Origin: UBA6115 sp964346355
Lineage (GTDB): Bacteria; Bacillota; Clostridia; Christensenellales; Aristaeellaceae
Reading direction: 5' to 3'
Assembly (NCBI GenBank): GCA_964346355.1
Contig: CAYFUH010000004.1
Location: forward strand, 15,425 to 79,424
Length of the DNA stretch: 64,000 nucleotides
A program made the position numbers and the translations under genes. This document shows positions 25,600-33,539 of the stretch, piece after piece. How positions within the stretch are numbered: the first letter of the stretch is position 1; each line of letters opens with the position of its first letter. Under the pieces are notes generated by a model that had not been told where the DNA came from, did not search any database, and worked only from the letters and a program-made list of their open reading frames with translations.

Positions 25600-26463
25600 C
25601 TAAAACAACCTGTCAACTGATATCTTACCCGAATCGCCCTCATCTGAAAACTGCTGCATGAACGAAATGGACGGCGCGCCTTCATGCTCCTTATGGCTGA
25701 GGATTGTAGCCAGGTTGACGTTTTCACTGGACGCGATGATGTTGTCGATGATGTTGGACTGCTCCTGCTCCAGTTGCGCAAGCAGCCGCTTTACCCGCGC
25801 GCGCTTGCCGCCGTCTTCAGACCGGGTCACCCGGCAGGCGCAGCTGGTGGTGGTGATGTTTGTGGAAGAAAGCCAGTTGATGATGGCTTTCTCCCGCACC
25901 AGATACATGGGGCGGATGAGCTCCATCCCCTCATAGTTTTCGCTCTTGAGCCGGGGCATCATGGTTTTGAACTGGCCGCCATATAAGACGCTTAGCAGAA
26001 TGGTTTCCGCCGCGTCATCCCGGTGGTGGCCCAGGGCGATTTTGTTGCAGCCGCGCTTTTTGGCCTCCTTATACAGATAGCCCCGGCGCATGGCTGCGCA
26101 GACATGGCAGGGGGAGGTGGCCACACTCTCTACGATCTCATAAATATCGGTGTCAAACACGTCCGGTGCAATGCCGATGGCGGCAGCAGCGTTCAGCATT
26201 TTTTGCCGGTTTTCCTGGCCAAAGCCCGGATCCATGGACAGATAGATGACCTCAAAGGGCACCGTGCTGTATTTTTTCAAGGTCTGCATGCATTTGGCCA
26301 GCAGCAGGGAATCCTTGCCGCCGGACAGGCAAACAGCGATCTTATCCCCCGGCTGCGCCATCTGATAGCGCTTGACCGCGGACAAAAAGGGGCTCCAGAT
26401 CTGTTTTCGAAACCGGGTGGTGAGGGCGTGCGCCATCTCATCCCGGCGGGGTTTTTCGCTCAA
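25600..26463 (-). CDS. TtcA-like PP-loop ATPase (tRNA 2-thiolation family)
   Basis: 287 residues. PP-loop SGGKDS near residue 47, CHVC near 120 and CAC near 208 give the Cys set expected for a 4Fe-4S cluster as in TtcA, which converts C32 of some tRNAs to 2-thiocytidine. The start is TTG (26461-26463) with GGAGG seven to eight bases upstream. Family members in Bacillota are diverse, so the exact target base is uncertain. Upstream gene of a degV pair. Confidence 0.82.
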   Translation of the reverse strand: MSEKPRRDEMAHALTTRFRKQIWSPFLSAVKRYQMAQPGDKIAVCLSGGKDSLLLAKCMQTLKKYSTVPFEVIYLSMDPGFGQENRQKMLNAAAAIGIAPDVFDTDIYEIVESVATSPCHVCAAMRRGYLYKEAKKRGCNKIALGHHRDDAAETILLSVLYGGQFKTMMPRLKSENYEGMELIRPMYLVREKAIINWLSSTNITTTSCACRVTRSEDGGKRARVKRLLAQLEQEQSNIIDNIIASSENVNLATILSHKEHEGAPSISFMQQFSDEGDSGKISVDRLF

Positions 26464-26500
26464 AGGTCATCCTCCAGTGTGAATCGGGTATTTATTGGAT

Positions 26501-26529
26501 ATCATGCTATAATCAAGGCATTACGTCAA
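26501..26529. promoter_or_regulatory. Overlapping divergent promoters
   Basis: Minus strand: TTGACG (26524-26529), 17-bp spacer, CATGAT (26501-26506), toward the TtcA-like gene. Plus strand: a perfect TATAAT at 26508-26513 with a poor -35, toward the IMPase gene. The two cannot easily be occupied together. Confidence 0.5.
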
Positions 26530-26544
26530 TGAAAGGATGAAAAC

Positions 26545-27339
26545 ATGCTGCACCAGCTGGAAAACATCATCAAAGAAGCCGCGCAGATTATGGTCAACAA
26601 AGTGCCCGAAGGCATCATCACCAAGGAAGGGCATGCCAATTTTGTGACCGAAGCAGATCAGGCCACCCAGGATTTCCTGCAGGAGAAACTGCTTGCCCTA
26701 TTGCCTGGCAGCGTCCTGTTTGGGGAGGAAAAGGAGAACGAGCCCTTAACCAACGCGTCCACCTGGGTGGTGGATCCCATTGACGGTACGCTCAATTACA
26801 TCCATGGCTTAAAGCATTCTGCTGTGTCCATCGCCCTGGTGCGGGACAAACAGGTGCAGCTGGCCTGCATTTACAACCCCTACCGGGATGAGCTGTTTAC
26901 CGCGCAGCTGGGCAAGGGCGCCTGCCTAAACGGGCAGGCCATTCACTGCTCGGACACGCCTTTTGAGCGCGCGCTGGTGTTTTACGGCACCTCCCCCTAT
27001 AACGCGAGCCTGGTGGATGCCACCTTTTTAGCGGTTGCCAGCCTGATGAAAAAGACCGCGGACATCCGCCGCTTTGGTTCCGCCGTGTTGGACCTGGCCT
27101 ATATCGCCTGCGGGCGGGCGGACCTGTTTTTTGAGTATTCCCTCTCCCCCTGGGATTACGCGGCAGGCAAGCTGGTGGTGACCGAGGCGGGCGGCGTGTT
27201 CAAAACCTTAAATTTTACTGAGGATACGCTGGATTTCTCCGCGCCGGCAGCTGTCTTTGTGTCAAACCCGGCGTGTGAGGAAGCGGGTTTCCCCATCGTG
27301 CAAAAGGAGTACGCAGCATGGCAAGCGCAGCCCCGATGA
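26545..27339 (+). CDS. Inositol-monophosphatase-family phosphatase
   Basis: 264 residues. Metal-binding motifs: GEEKEN near 69, DPIDGTLNYIHG near 81 and SPWDYAAG near 209. The family includes inositol-1-phosphatase, fructose-1,6-bisphosphatase and bisphosphate nucleotidase; the substrate is unresolved. RBS AAAGGA. The 3' end overlaps the following PHP gene by 22 bp. Confidence 0.9.
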   Translation: MLHQLENIIKEAAQIMVNKVPEGIITKEGHANFVTEADQATQDFLQEKLLALLPGSVLFGEEKENEPLTNASTWVVDPIDGTLNYIHGLKHSAVSIALVRDKQVQLACIYNPYRDELFTAQLGKGACLNGQAIHCSDTPFERALVFYGTSPYNASLVDATFLAVASLMKKTADIRRFGSAVLDLAYIACGRADLFFEYSLSPWDYAAGKLVVTEAGGVFKTLNFTEDTLDFSAPAAVFVSNPACEEAGFPIVQKEYAAWQAQPR

Positions 27340-28163
27340 TTGCCCGCTCCTCCCCCCATGTGCACACGCAGTTTTGTGACGGGCGCAGCACAGCGGAGGA
27401 GATGGTGCAAACAGCCCTGCAAAAAGGCTTTGTAAGCCTGGGCTTCTCCAGCCACGCTAAGCAGGATTTTGACCCGAACTATTCGCTGGATGAAGCGCGG
27501 GAAGCCGCCTATATCACAGAAATCAAGCGGCTTAAGGCGAAGTATAAGGACAGCATCAAAATCTGGCTGGGGATGGAGCAGGACTATTATTCTATAGCGG
27601 ACAAACGCCTGTTTGAGTACGTCATCGCGTCCGTCCACTATATGCAGATGCCGGACGGCAGCAAACTGGCGGTGGACTCAAGCTTTGAACAATTGCAGCA
27701 GATTATCGCCGATGCCTTTGAGGGCGATGCCTATGCGCTGGTGGAAACCTATTACCAGATGGTGGGGGAATTTGTCGCGCGCATCCAGCCGGACATCATT
27801 GGCCATTTTGATTTGCTGACCAAATACAACCGCGGCAAACAGCCCTTTGATGAAACGCACCCGCGCTATGTCAAAGCGGCACAAAGCGCCATGCAGCAGG
27901 CCATCACCGGGTGTGACCTGATGGAGATCAACGTGGGCGCCCTGGCGCGCACCGGCATCAAAGACCCCTACCCCGCCCTGCCGCTTCTTAGCGCCTGGCG
28001 GGACTTGGGCGGGCAGGTCATCCTGGCCTCAGACTGCCATTTGGCGAACGATTTAGACAGCGCCTATGACGCGGGCATTGCCCTTTTGAAGGCAGCAGGC
28101 TACAAAAAAGCCGCCATCCTGGGGCGGCATGAAGACCTGTTTGAGTGGCACGAGGTGCCCTGA
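27318..28163 (+). CDS. PHP-family phosphatase (histidinol-phosphatase HisJ/HisK type)
   Basis: 281 residues. Metal ligands visible: HVHTQFCDG near 14, the SSHA motif near 44, the Glu of GMEQDY near 92, ASVHYM near 107, GHFDLL near 160 and SDCHLAND near 238. This is the pattern of the HisK-type histidinol phosphatase. No other his gene is nearby, so another phosphoester is possible. RBS AAAAGGAG inside the IMPase gene, giving coupled translation of two phosphatases. It converges on the next gene with no gap and no terminator. Confidence 0.85.
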   Translation: MASAAPMIARSSPHVHTQFCDGRSTAEEMVQTALQKGFVSLGFSSHAKQDFDPNYSLDEAREAAYITEIKRLKAKYKDSIKIWLGMEQDYYSIADKRLFEYVIASVHYMQMPDGSKLAVDSSFEQLQQIIADAFEGDAYALVETYYQMVGEFVARIQPDIIGHFDLLTKYNRGKQPFDETHPRYVKAAQSAMQQAITGCDLMEINVGALARTGIKDPYPALPLLSAWRDLGGQVILASDCHLANDLDSAYDAGIALLKAAGYKKAAILGRHEDLFEWHEVP

Positions 28164-28643
28164 TTACACGGGGTCAATGGTCTGGGAAAGGCGCTTGCTG
28201 CGCGCGTCGATCATGGCGCTCAAGCGCTGGGTACGCTGCTTGACGCGGTAGGCGACCAGCATTCCGCTGCGGTATTTGTCCAGCATGACCCGCACGGACA
28301 CCGCGACCGGGACTGCCGGCAATACCCCCAGGCCTGCTGCCATCACAGCCGCGCCTGCGGCCAGGCCCGCGCCTGTTTTAAGCATGCGATAGGAGCCGTC
28401 CTGCAGGGCGGCTTTTTGCGTTTTGCGCCCCAGGATGACCTTGCCCTGCTCCGTCACCGCGATGACCACAAAGGGCAGGCCGGCGCTGAGTGTGCCCATC
28501 AACTCACCCATCAAGCCGCTGTCCTCCATCAGCCCCAAGCTGATGCCCACCTCATCCATGTGGGATAGGGCGGTGGTGATGCTGTCTGTCAGCGTGCCGC
28601 GGCTGCGCTGCTGATAGCTTTCTACCATGTCCTGATACTTCAT
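28164..28643 (-). CDS. Uncharacterised Gly/Ala-rich protein in prs operon
   Basis: 159 residues. The central region has a Gly/Ala-rich hydrophobic stretch (about 88-118, with LKTGAGLAAGAAVMAAG) that may insert in or associate with membrane. The ends are basic and helical. Its ATG lies two bases after... the neighbour's stop in the same operon direction (28645), so it is tightly packed behind the coiled-coil gene. No family recognised. Confidence 0.6.
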   Translation of the reverse strand: MKYQDMVESYQQRSRGTLTDSITTALSHMDEVGISLGLMEDSGLMGELMGTLSAGLPFVVIAVTEQGKVILGRKTQKAALQDGSYRMLKTGAGLAAGAAVMAAGLGVLPAVPVAVSVRVMLDKYRSGMLVAYRVKQRTQRLSAMIDARSKRLSQTIDPV

Positions 28644-28644
28644 G

Positions 28645-29085
28645 TTACTTTACCAATGCCTTGATCAAGGCGGTGACCACCCAGGAGCCGCCGATGATGG
28701 CCGCAATCCAGGTAATCTGCCGCAGGATGCGCAGCATGCCGGAGTCGCGCTTGGCGCGCTTGTCGGCGCGGGCTTGCAGGCTGTCCACCTTTTTTGCCAG
28801 CTCTAAAAGCCGCTTTTCCTGCTCGCGCAGGCGGTTGGACAGTTTGTCCTGCTCCTCGCCCTGCAGGGTGGCAGCAGCGCGCAGGGCTTCTACATCCGCG
28901 TACAGGCCCTCGGTGACGATGACCATCTCCTGGGTGAACTCCTCCACCAGGCGCGGCAGGTCCTTGCCGGAGATGGATTCCTTCGCGGTCTGCAAAAAAT
29001 CCATGGATTTGGAGAGGATGCCCTGCTTCTTCTGCACGTCCTGCGCGGGCAGCTGCTCCGGGGCGCGGTTTTTTTCGTCGTTCAT
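28645..29085 (-). CDS. Uncharacterised coiled-coil, tail-anchored protein
   Basis: 146 residues. The N-terminal half is acidic and helical. A heptad-like region with RLREQEKRLLELAKKVDSL (about 83-105) suggests a coiled coil. A C-terminal hydrophobic helix (about 122-145) would anchor it in the membrane with the coil in the cytoplasm. It begins one base after the prs stop, so it is almost certainly co-expressed. Inference: tethers something, perhaps PRPP synthetase, at the membrane. Confidence 0.65.
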   Translation of the reverse strand: MNDEKNRAPEQLPAQDVQKKQGILSKSMDFLQTAKESISGKDLPRLVEEFTQEMVIVTEGLYADVEALRAAATLQGEEQDKLSNRLREQEKRLLELAKKVDSLQARADKRAKRDSGMLRILRQITWIAAIIGGSWVVTALIKALVK

Positions 29086-29086
29086 C

Positions 29087-30301
29087 TTACACCAGGCTGA
29101 TGCCGCTGGCCGCCTGCTCCGCCCGGTAGCGGGTGAGCAGCGACTGGATGCGGTTATAGGGGTTGAGCAGCGCGCTTAAGCTGCGGTCGTGGTTCAAGGT
29201 GGCGATCAGGTAGGAGATATACTTGCTCATGTCGGCCTCGACAAACCATTTGGCGGCGCGCAACTCCGGTGAGCGGTAGGTGAGGTTGGTGGCCACCACG
29301 CGGTGGATGATGCCCTGCTGGTAGGCCTCCTCAAACTCCTGGATGCCGTTGGTGAAAAACGCGAAGGTCACGATGCAAAAGATGCGCTTGGCCTTGCGCT
29401 TTTTGAGCTCCTTGGCTAAATCCAGCATGGACTCGCCGGAGGAGAGGATGTCATCCGCCACGATGATGTCCTTGCCTTCCACCGAGGCGCCCAGGTACTC
29501 ATGCGCGACAATGGGGTTGCGGCCGGCCACCACCTGCGTGTAGTCACGCCGCTTGTAGAACATGCCCAATTCCAGGGCCAGCACGGAAGAATAATAGATG
29601 TTGCGCTGCACAGCGCCCTCATCGGGGCTGACCACCATCATGTTGTATTTGTCAATCTGCAGATCCTTCACGGAGCGCAGCAGCGCCTTGAGCATCTGGT
29701 AGGTGGGCATCACGTTTTCAAAGCCGCACAGGGGCACAGCGTTCATCACGCGCGGGTCATGCGCGTCAAAGGTGATGATATTGGCCACACCCATGGTCTC
29801 CAGCTCCTGCAGCGCCATCGCGCAGTCCAGGCTTTCCCGGGTGTTGCGGCGGTGCTGACGGCTTTCATACAGCATGGGCATGATCACATTGACCCGCTTG
29901 GCCTTGCCGGCGATGGCGGCGATGATGCGCTTGAGGTCCTGGTAGTGGTCGTCCGGGGACATGGGCACTTCCAGGTCGTACATCCGGTAGGTGATGTTGT
30001 AGGCGCAGACATCCACCAGGATGTAGATATCATAGCCGCGCACGCTTTCCTTTAAAACGCCCTTGCCCTCCCCCGTGCCAAAGCGCGGGCAGGAGGCGGC
30101 GATCAGGAAATCCTCCCGGCCGTGGCCGGGCGTGGTGTAAAATTCCTCGTCCTGCAAATCCTGCAATTCGCGCCAGCGCAGAAGGTAGTTGTTGACATTG
30201 GCGCCCAGGGCGTCAATGCCCTGCATCGCGATGATGCCAAGCGGCCCATACTGGACGTTGCTTAAGTTTTCGCCCCACTCCGACAGAAAATTATCCACCA
30301 T
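29087..30301 (-). CDS. prs: Ribose-phosphate pyrophosphokinase, long variant
   Basis: 404 residues against about 315 for standard Prs. It makes PRPP from ribose 5-phosphate and ATP. Seen: ESRQHRRNTRES near 155, FDAHDPRV near 185 (Prs FDLH region), VVSPDEGAVQRN near 235, the flexible-loop KRRDYTQ near 262 and the PRPP loop VADDILSSGESM near 290. Additional N- and C-terminal segments flank the core. RBS GGGGAGAT. It lies downstream of a secreted-protein gene and faces purR-pth-mfd; the purR-prs-pth-mfd grouping also exists in B. subtilis. Confidence 0.9.
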   Translation of the reverse strand: MVDNFLSEWGENLSNVQYGPLGIIAMQGIDALGANVNNYLLRWRELQDLQDEEFYTTPGHGREDFLIAASCPRFGTGEGKGVLKESVRGYDIYILVDVCAYNITYRMYDLEVPMSPDDHYQDLKRIIAAIAGKAKRVNVIMPMLYESRQHRRNTRESLDCAMALQELETMGVANIITFDAHDPRVMNAVPLCGFENVMPTYQMLKALLRSVKDLQIDKYNMMVVSPDEGAVQRNIYYSSVLALELGMFYKRRDYTQVVAGRNPIVAHEYLGASVEGKDIIVADDILSSGESMLDLAKELKKRKAKRIFCIVTFAFFTNGIQEFEEAYQQGIIHRVVATNLTYRSPELRAAKWFVEADMSKYISYLIATLNHDRSLSALLNPYNRIQSLLTRYRAEQAASGISLV

Positions 30302-30354
30302 TTATATCTCCCCCTGTCTTTGCGCAGATGTATATTCGTTTTTCATCAGGACCA

Positions 30355-31887
30355 TCACTTCGCACTCATCAAACTCAGGCTGATCCGGGGCAGCGTTTCC
30401 TCATTGCCCTGGGCATCCGGCGCGACGTTCATGCCTTCCATCAGCCCGTAGATGTTGACCTCTTTATTGATGTCAAAGCCCGGGTCGGTATCCGAGGTGA
30501 TGTACAAAACATCCGTAAAGCCGGCGTCGTTTTTATTCAAAGCCACGCGCAAGACCCAGGCATCCGCGTCGTTTTCCTTGGCGATTAAGGTGCCCTGGTA
30601 ATGCAGCATCTTGCCATCGTACATGTTGGGGTTTTGGGTGAGTTCGGTATACGTGGGGGTCAGCGCGCTCTTTTTAAGCAGCTCCTCCCGCGCAAGCGGG
30701 CTTAAAACACGCACGGCGGTGTAGTTGAGCACGCGGTCCTGCAGGCCTTTTTTGGTCAGCACCAGCCGGATGGCGTAGGTGCCTTCCTCCCTGGTATCAA
30801 AGGTGAAGCTGAAGGTGCCGTTTTTGGCGACGTTTTTGGTGGTTTCCTCCCCGTTCACGCTGAGGGTGGCGCGCACGTTGCTTTCCGTTGTGCTGCCGGC
30901 CAGGACAAACTGGTCATCCAGCAGCTCGCCTGAAGGCGTGGAGGTCATGCTGACGGGGATGAGGCCGGATTGGTAGCGGATGTTGTAGGAGCGGTTCAAG
31001 TCCGCAAGCCCCGGGGACTGCACCGTCAAGGTCATCACATAGACGTCCTCACTGGGCAGGTCAATGGGCAGGGAATAGACGCCCGCTTTGTTGGCTTTGG
31101 TTTCAAACACCTTGGAGGCGCTGGTTGAAAAGGACATCAGCACCGCGCGCAGGCTGGCCTCCGGCTTGGTTTTGCCCTTCATGACAAAGCTGGGCTTGCT
31201 GGTTTCAACCGGCGCGGTGGCCGTTTCATCCAGTGAGATGGGCAGCGGCGGCACAGGCTGGATGCTGGTGAATGTGAAGGTATCAAACACCTTGTTGAGC
31301 GCTGTGTTGTCCCGGGCTGTCAGCTGCCGATTAAACACCTGCATGTCCACCGTGATGGTGTAGCCATTGCGGATGGTCCTGCGCTGGAAGCCGCGGCGGG
31401 CGACATCCCCGTTTAGGCGGTAGGAATAGCGCAATTGCAGGAAGCGGCCGATGTTTTTGAAATTCTTCCAGGAGACCGAATCATAGCGGTAGCCCAGGAT
31501 GGAATATGCGCCGGACGCCCCGTGGGAGAGGCGGTATTTCGCGCGGACATCGGAGCCATGCTCGTTGATGTCAAACAGCTGCTGGCCGTCCACATCCTGC
31601 AGTGCGGTGATGACCAGCACCCGGTCATTGGCGGTGTCATAGGCCTGCAGCAGGATGCCGCGCGCCTCAAAATCCGCCTGCCAGGTGGCCAGGGTGCCTC
31701 CCTGCTGCTGGATGAAGGCCTCGTTGTCCTTTAAGTTCTCCGGCGTCAAGACAGGCTGATACACGCCCTCAGGCAGGCTGACTGCCGCGTTCACCCCCGC
31801 AAACTGGTAGGATTCCGCAGCCCAAACCGGCACGAAGCCGATGAGTAACAGCAGCACGCACAACAGGCTGATTCCGCGTTTTCGCAT
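30355..31887 (-). CDS. Secreted multidomain protein of unknown function
   Basis: 510 residues. Signal peptide MRKRGISLLCVLLLLIGFVPVWA, no lipobox. Residues 30-210 form an alpha/beta domain. About 225-310 and 315-395 look like two Ig-like beta-sandwiches, each ending with a YNIRYQ/YTAVRV-type strand. The C-terminal 100 residues (YDGKMLHYQGTLIAKE, VNIYGLMEG) resemble an OB-fold. RBS AAGGAGGT. Located 53 bp before prs with no terminator between them, so an exported protein shares the PRPP synthetase transcript. Confidence 0.75.
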   Translation of the reverse strand: MRKRGISLLCVLLLLIGFVPVWAAESYQFAGVNAAVSLPEGVYQPVLTPENLKDNEAFIQQQGGTLATWQADFEARGILLQAYDTANDRVLVITALQDVDGQQLFDINEHGSDVRAKYRLSHGASGAYSILGYRYDSVSWKNFKNIGRFLQLRYSYRLNGDVARRGFQRRTIRNGYTITVDMQVFNRQLTARDNTALNKVFDTFTFTSIQPVPPLPISLDETATAPVETSKPSFVMKGKTKPEASLRAVLMSFSTSASKVFETKANKAGVYSLPIDLPSEDVYVMTLTVQSPGLADLNRSYNIRYQSGLIPVSMTSTPSGELLDDQFVLAGSTTESNVRATLSVNGEETTKNVAKNGTFSFTFDTREEGTYAIRLVLTKKGLQDRVLNYTAVRVLSPLAREELLKKSALTPTYTELTQNPNMYDGKMLHYQGTLIAKENDADAWVLRVALNKNDAGFTDVLYITSDTDPGFDINKEVNIYGLMEGMNVAPDAQGNEETLPRISLSLMSAK

Positions 31888-31916
31888 CGCTGACCTCCTT
31901 GGTTTTCTCTAGTCAC

Positions 31917-31945
31917 ATCCTATCACACATGCCTTGTCCCTTCAA
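31917..31945 (-). promoter_or_regulatory. Promoter of the secreted-protein/prs operon
   Basis: On the minus strand, TTGAAG (31940-31945) and TAGGAT (31917-31922) with a 17-bp spacer, 29 bp before the ATG. Confidence 0.55.
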
Positions 31946-31981
31946 CCAAAACAAGGATGCAGCCGGATGGGCTGACATTGT

Positions 31982-32010
31982 GTTCTGATTTGTAAACAAA
32001 CCCGAACTTT
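31982..32010. promoter_or_regulatory. Candidate PurR operator (inverted PurBox pair)
   Basis: AAACCCGAACTTT at 31998-32010 matches the B. subtilis PurBox AWWWCCGAACWWT at 12 of 13 positions. An inverted, weaker half (GTTCTG at 31982-31987) lies so that the CGAA-type cores are 16 bp apart, close to the 16-17 bp known for PurR. Position: between the divergent prs-operon and purR promoters. Confidence 0.42.
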
Positions 32011-32079
32011 TTTGATAGAAAACCTGAAATCGTACCGATTTTATGGTAACATGAAGGGAACACAAACGAGGTGAGTGCG

Positions 32080-32913
32080 ATGGAGAAGGTAAAACGGGGC
32101 GAGCGGTTGATCGCCATGACCAGGGTGCTGACCAGCAACCCCAACAAGGTCATCCCCTATCAGGTGTTTTGTGATCAGTTCAAGGCGGCCAAGTCCTCCA
32201 TCAGTGAGGACATCGCGATGATCGGGCGCGTGATGGCCACCTTTGAGTTGGGCGAGGTAGCCACCGTGACGGGCGCAGCCGGCGGCGTGCGCTTCCGCCC
32301 CATGATGCCCTCTGGCGAAGCGCTCCGTTTTATCCAGGGCATCGCGGACGCCTTAAACACCCCGGACCGCGCCCTGCCCGGCGGCTACCTCTATTTGTCC
32401 GACCTTCTGTCAGACCCCGTCATGACCCGCAAAATGGGCACCATCATGGCGCAGCCCTGCTTTAGTCTGGACGTGGATTTCGTGCTTACCATGGAAACAA
32501 AGGGCATCCCGGTTGCCATGATGACGGCGGAAGCGCTGAACGTGCCGCTGTTGATTGCCAGGCGCAGCAGCAAGGTGTATGAAGGCAGTTCGGTCAACAT
32601 CAGCTATCCTGACGGCAAAGGCGGCATTGAAACCATGTCCTTAGCCCGCCGCGCGGTGATGCAGGGACAGCGCGCCCTGATTGTGGACGACTTCATGCGC
32701 CACGGCGGCACCGCCCTGGGCATGATCACCCTGATGAAGGAGTTTAACATCCAGGTGGCCGGCTTGACTTTTATGCTGGCGCAAAAGCGGGAGCAGCCGC
32801 TGACGGATTTGCCCGAATGGCCGCTGATGACCTTCACCGGGGATGGGATTGACACGCCCATGGTTGTTCAACCTGCCAAATGGCTCAAGGACCTTGGAGA
32901 AACTGTATCGTGA
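32080..32913 (+). CDS. purR: Purine operon repressor PurR
   Basis: 277 residues. An N-terminal winged helix (RGERLIAMTRVLTSNPNKVIPY, with the recognition helix around KAAKSSISEDIA) is followed by a phosphoribosyltransferase-like domain with the PRPP-binding motif VDDFMRHGGTALGM near 202. In Bacillus this repressor binds PurBoxes and is released by PRPP. ATG 32080 is chosen over GTG 32071, which overlaps the GAGGTGAG ribosome site. Its TGA overlaps the GTG start of pth. Confidence 0.93.
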   Translation: MEKVKRGERLIAMTRVLTSNPNKVIPYQVFCDQFKAAKSSISEDIAMIGRVMATFELGEVATVTGAAGGVRFRPMMPSGEALRFIQGIADALNTPDRALPGGYLYLSDLLSDPVMTRKMGTIMAQPCFSLDVDFVLTMETKGIPVAMMTAEALNVPLLIARRSSKVYEGSSVNISYPDGKGGIETMSLARRAVMQGQRALIVDDFMRHGGTALGMITLMKEFNIQVAGLTFMLAQKREQPLTDLPEWPLMTFTGDGIDTPMVVQPAKWLKDLGETVS

Positions 32914-33539
32914 AAGCCCTGGTCGGCCTGGGCAACCCAGGCCCTGAATACGAACGAACCCGCCACAACGTGGGTTTTTTAGCCCTGGAGGAAGCCGCCC
33001 GGATGCTGGGTATTGCCGGGGAGCGCGCGCGCTTTAAGGGCTTGGTTATGGAAGGCCGGGTTGGGGAGGAGCGCGTGGTGCTCTTCCGCCCCACCACCTA
33101 TATGAATTTATCCGGTGAGGCGCTGGTGGAATTGATGCACTGGTACAAGCTGGAGCCGGAGGACATCTTGATCATGTCCGACGACATTGACCTTGACCCC
33201 GGCATGATGCGCCTGCGCCAAAAAGGCGGAGCGGGCACGCACAACGGGTGGCGCAGCATCATCCAGATGGCCGCCAGCCAGCAGTTTCCCCGCGCGCGCA
33301 TCGGCATCGGCGCGCCGCCTGCGCACTGGGAGTTGAAGGACTGGGTGCTTTCCCGCTGGGATCAGGATGAGGGCGCGGAGGGCATCCGCGAAGCCATCAC
33401 CCTGGCTGCGAAGGCGGGCGTCAGCTTCTTGCAAAACGGCATGCAGCTGACCATGAACTTGTACAACATCAAAAGCAGGCCCAAAAAGCCCGCTGTGATT
33501 CCAAAAACTGAAGATACAGAGGACGCAGATGCTGTCTAG
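32910..33539 (+). CDS. pth: Peptidyl-tRNA hydrolase
   Basis: 209 residues. It releases peptides from stalled peptidyl-tRNA. GLGNPGPEYERTRHNVGF (residues 6-23) contains the catalytic His, then RPTTYMNLSGEA near 63 and GGAGTHNGWRSI near 108. The GTG at 32910 overlaps the purR stop (GTGA) and has TTGGAGA upstream; the in-frame ATG at 32880 lies inside purR and would add ten unlikely residues. A short acidic tail (after about 190) exceeds the usual length. Overlaps mfd by 11 bp. Confidence 0.95.
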   Translation: MKALVGLGNPGPEYERTRHNVGFLALEEAARMLGIAGERARFKGLVMEGRVGEERVVLFRPTTYMNLSGEALVELMHWYKLEPEDILIMSDDIDLDPGMMRLRQKGGAGTHNGWRSIIQMAASQQFPRARIGIGAPPAHWELKDWVLSRWDQDEGAEGIREAITLAAKAGVSFLQNGMQLTMNLYNIKSRPKKPAVIPKTEDTEDADAV

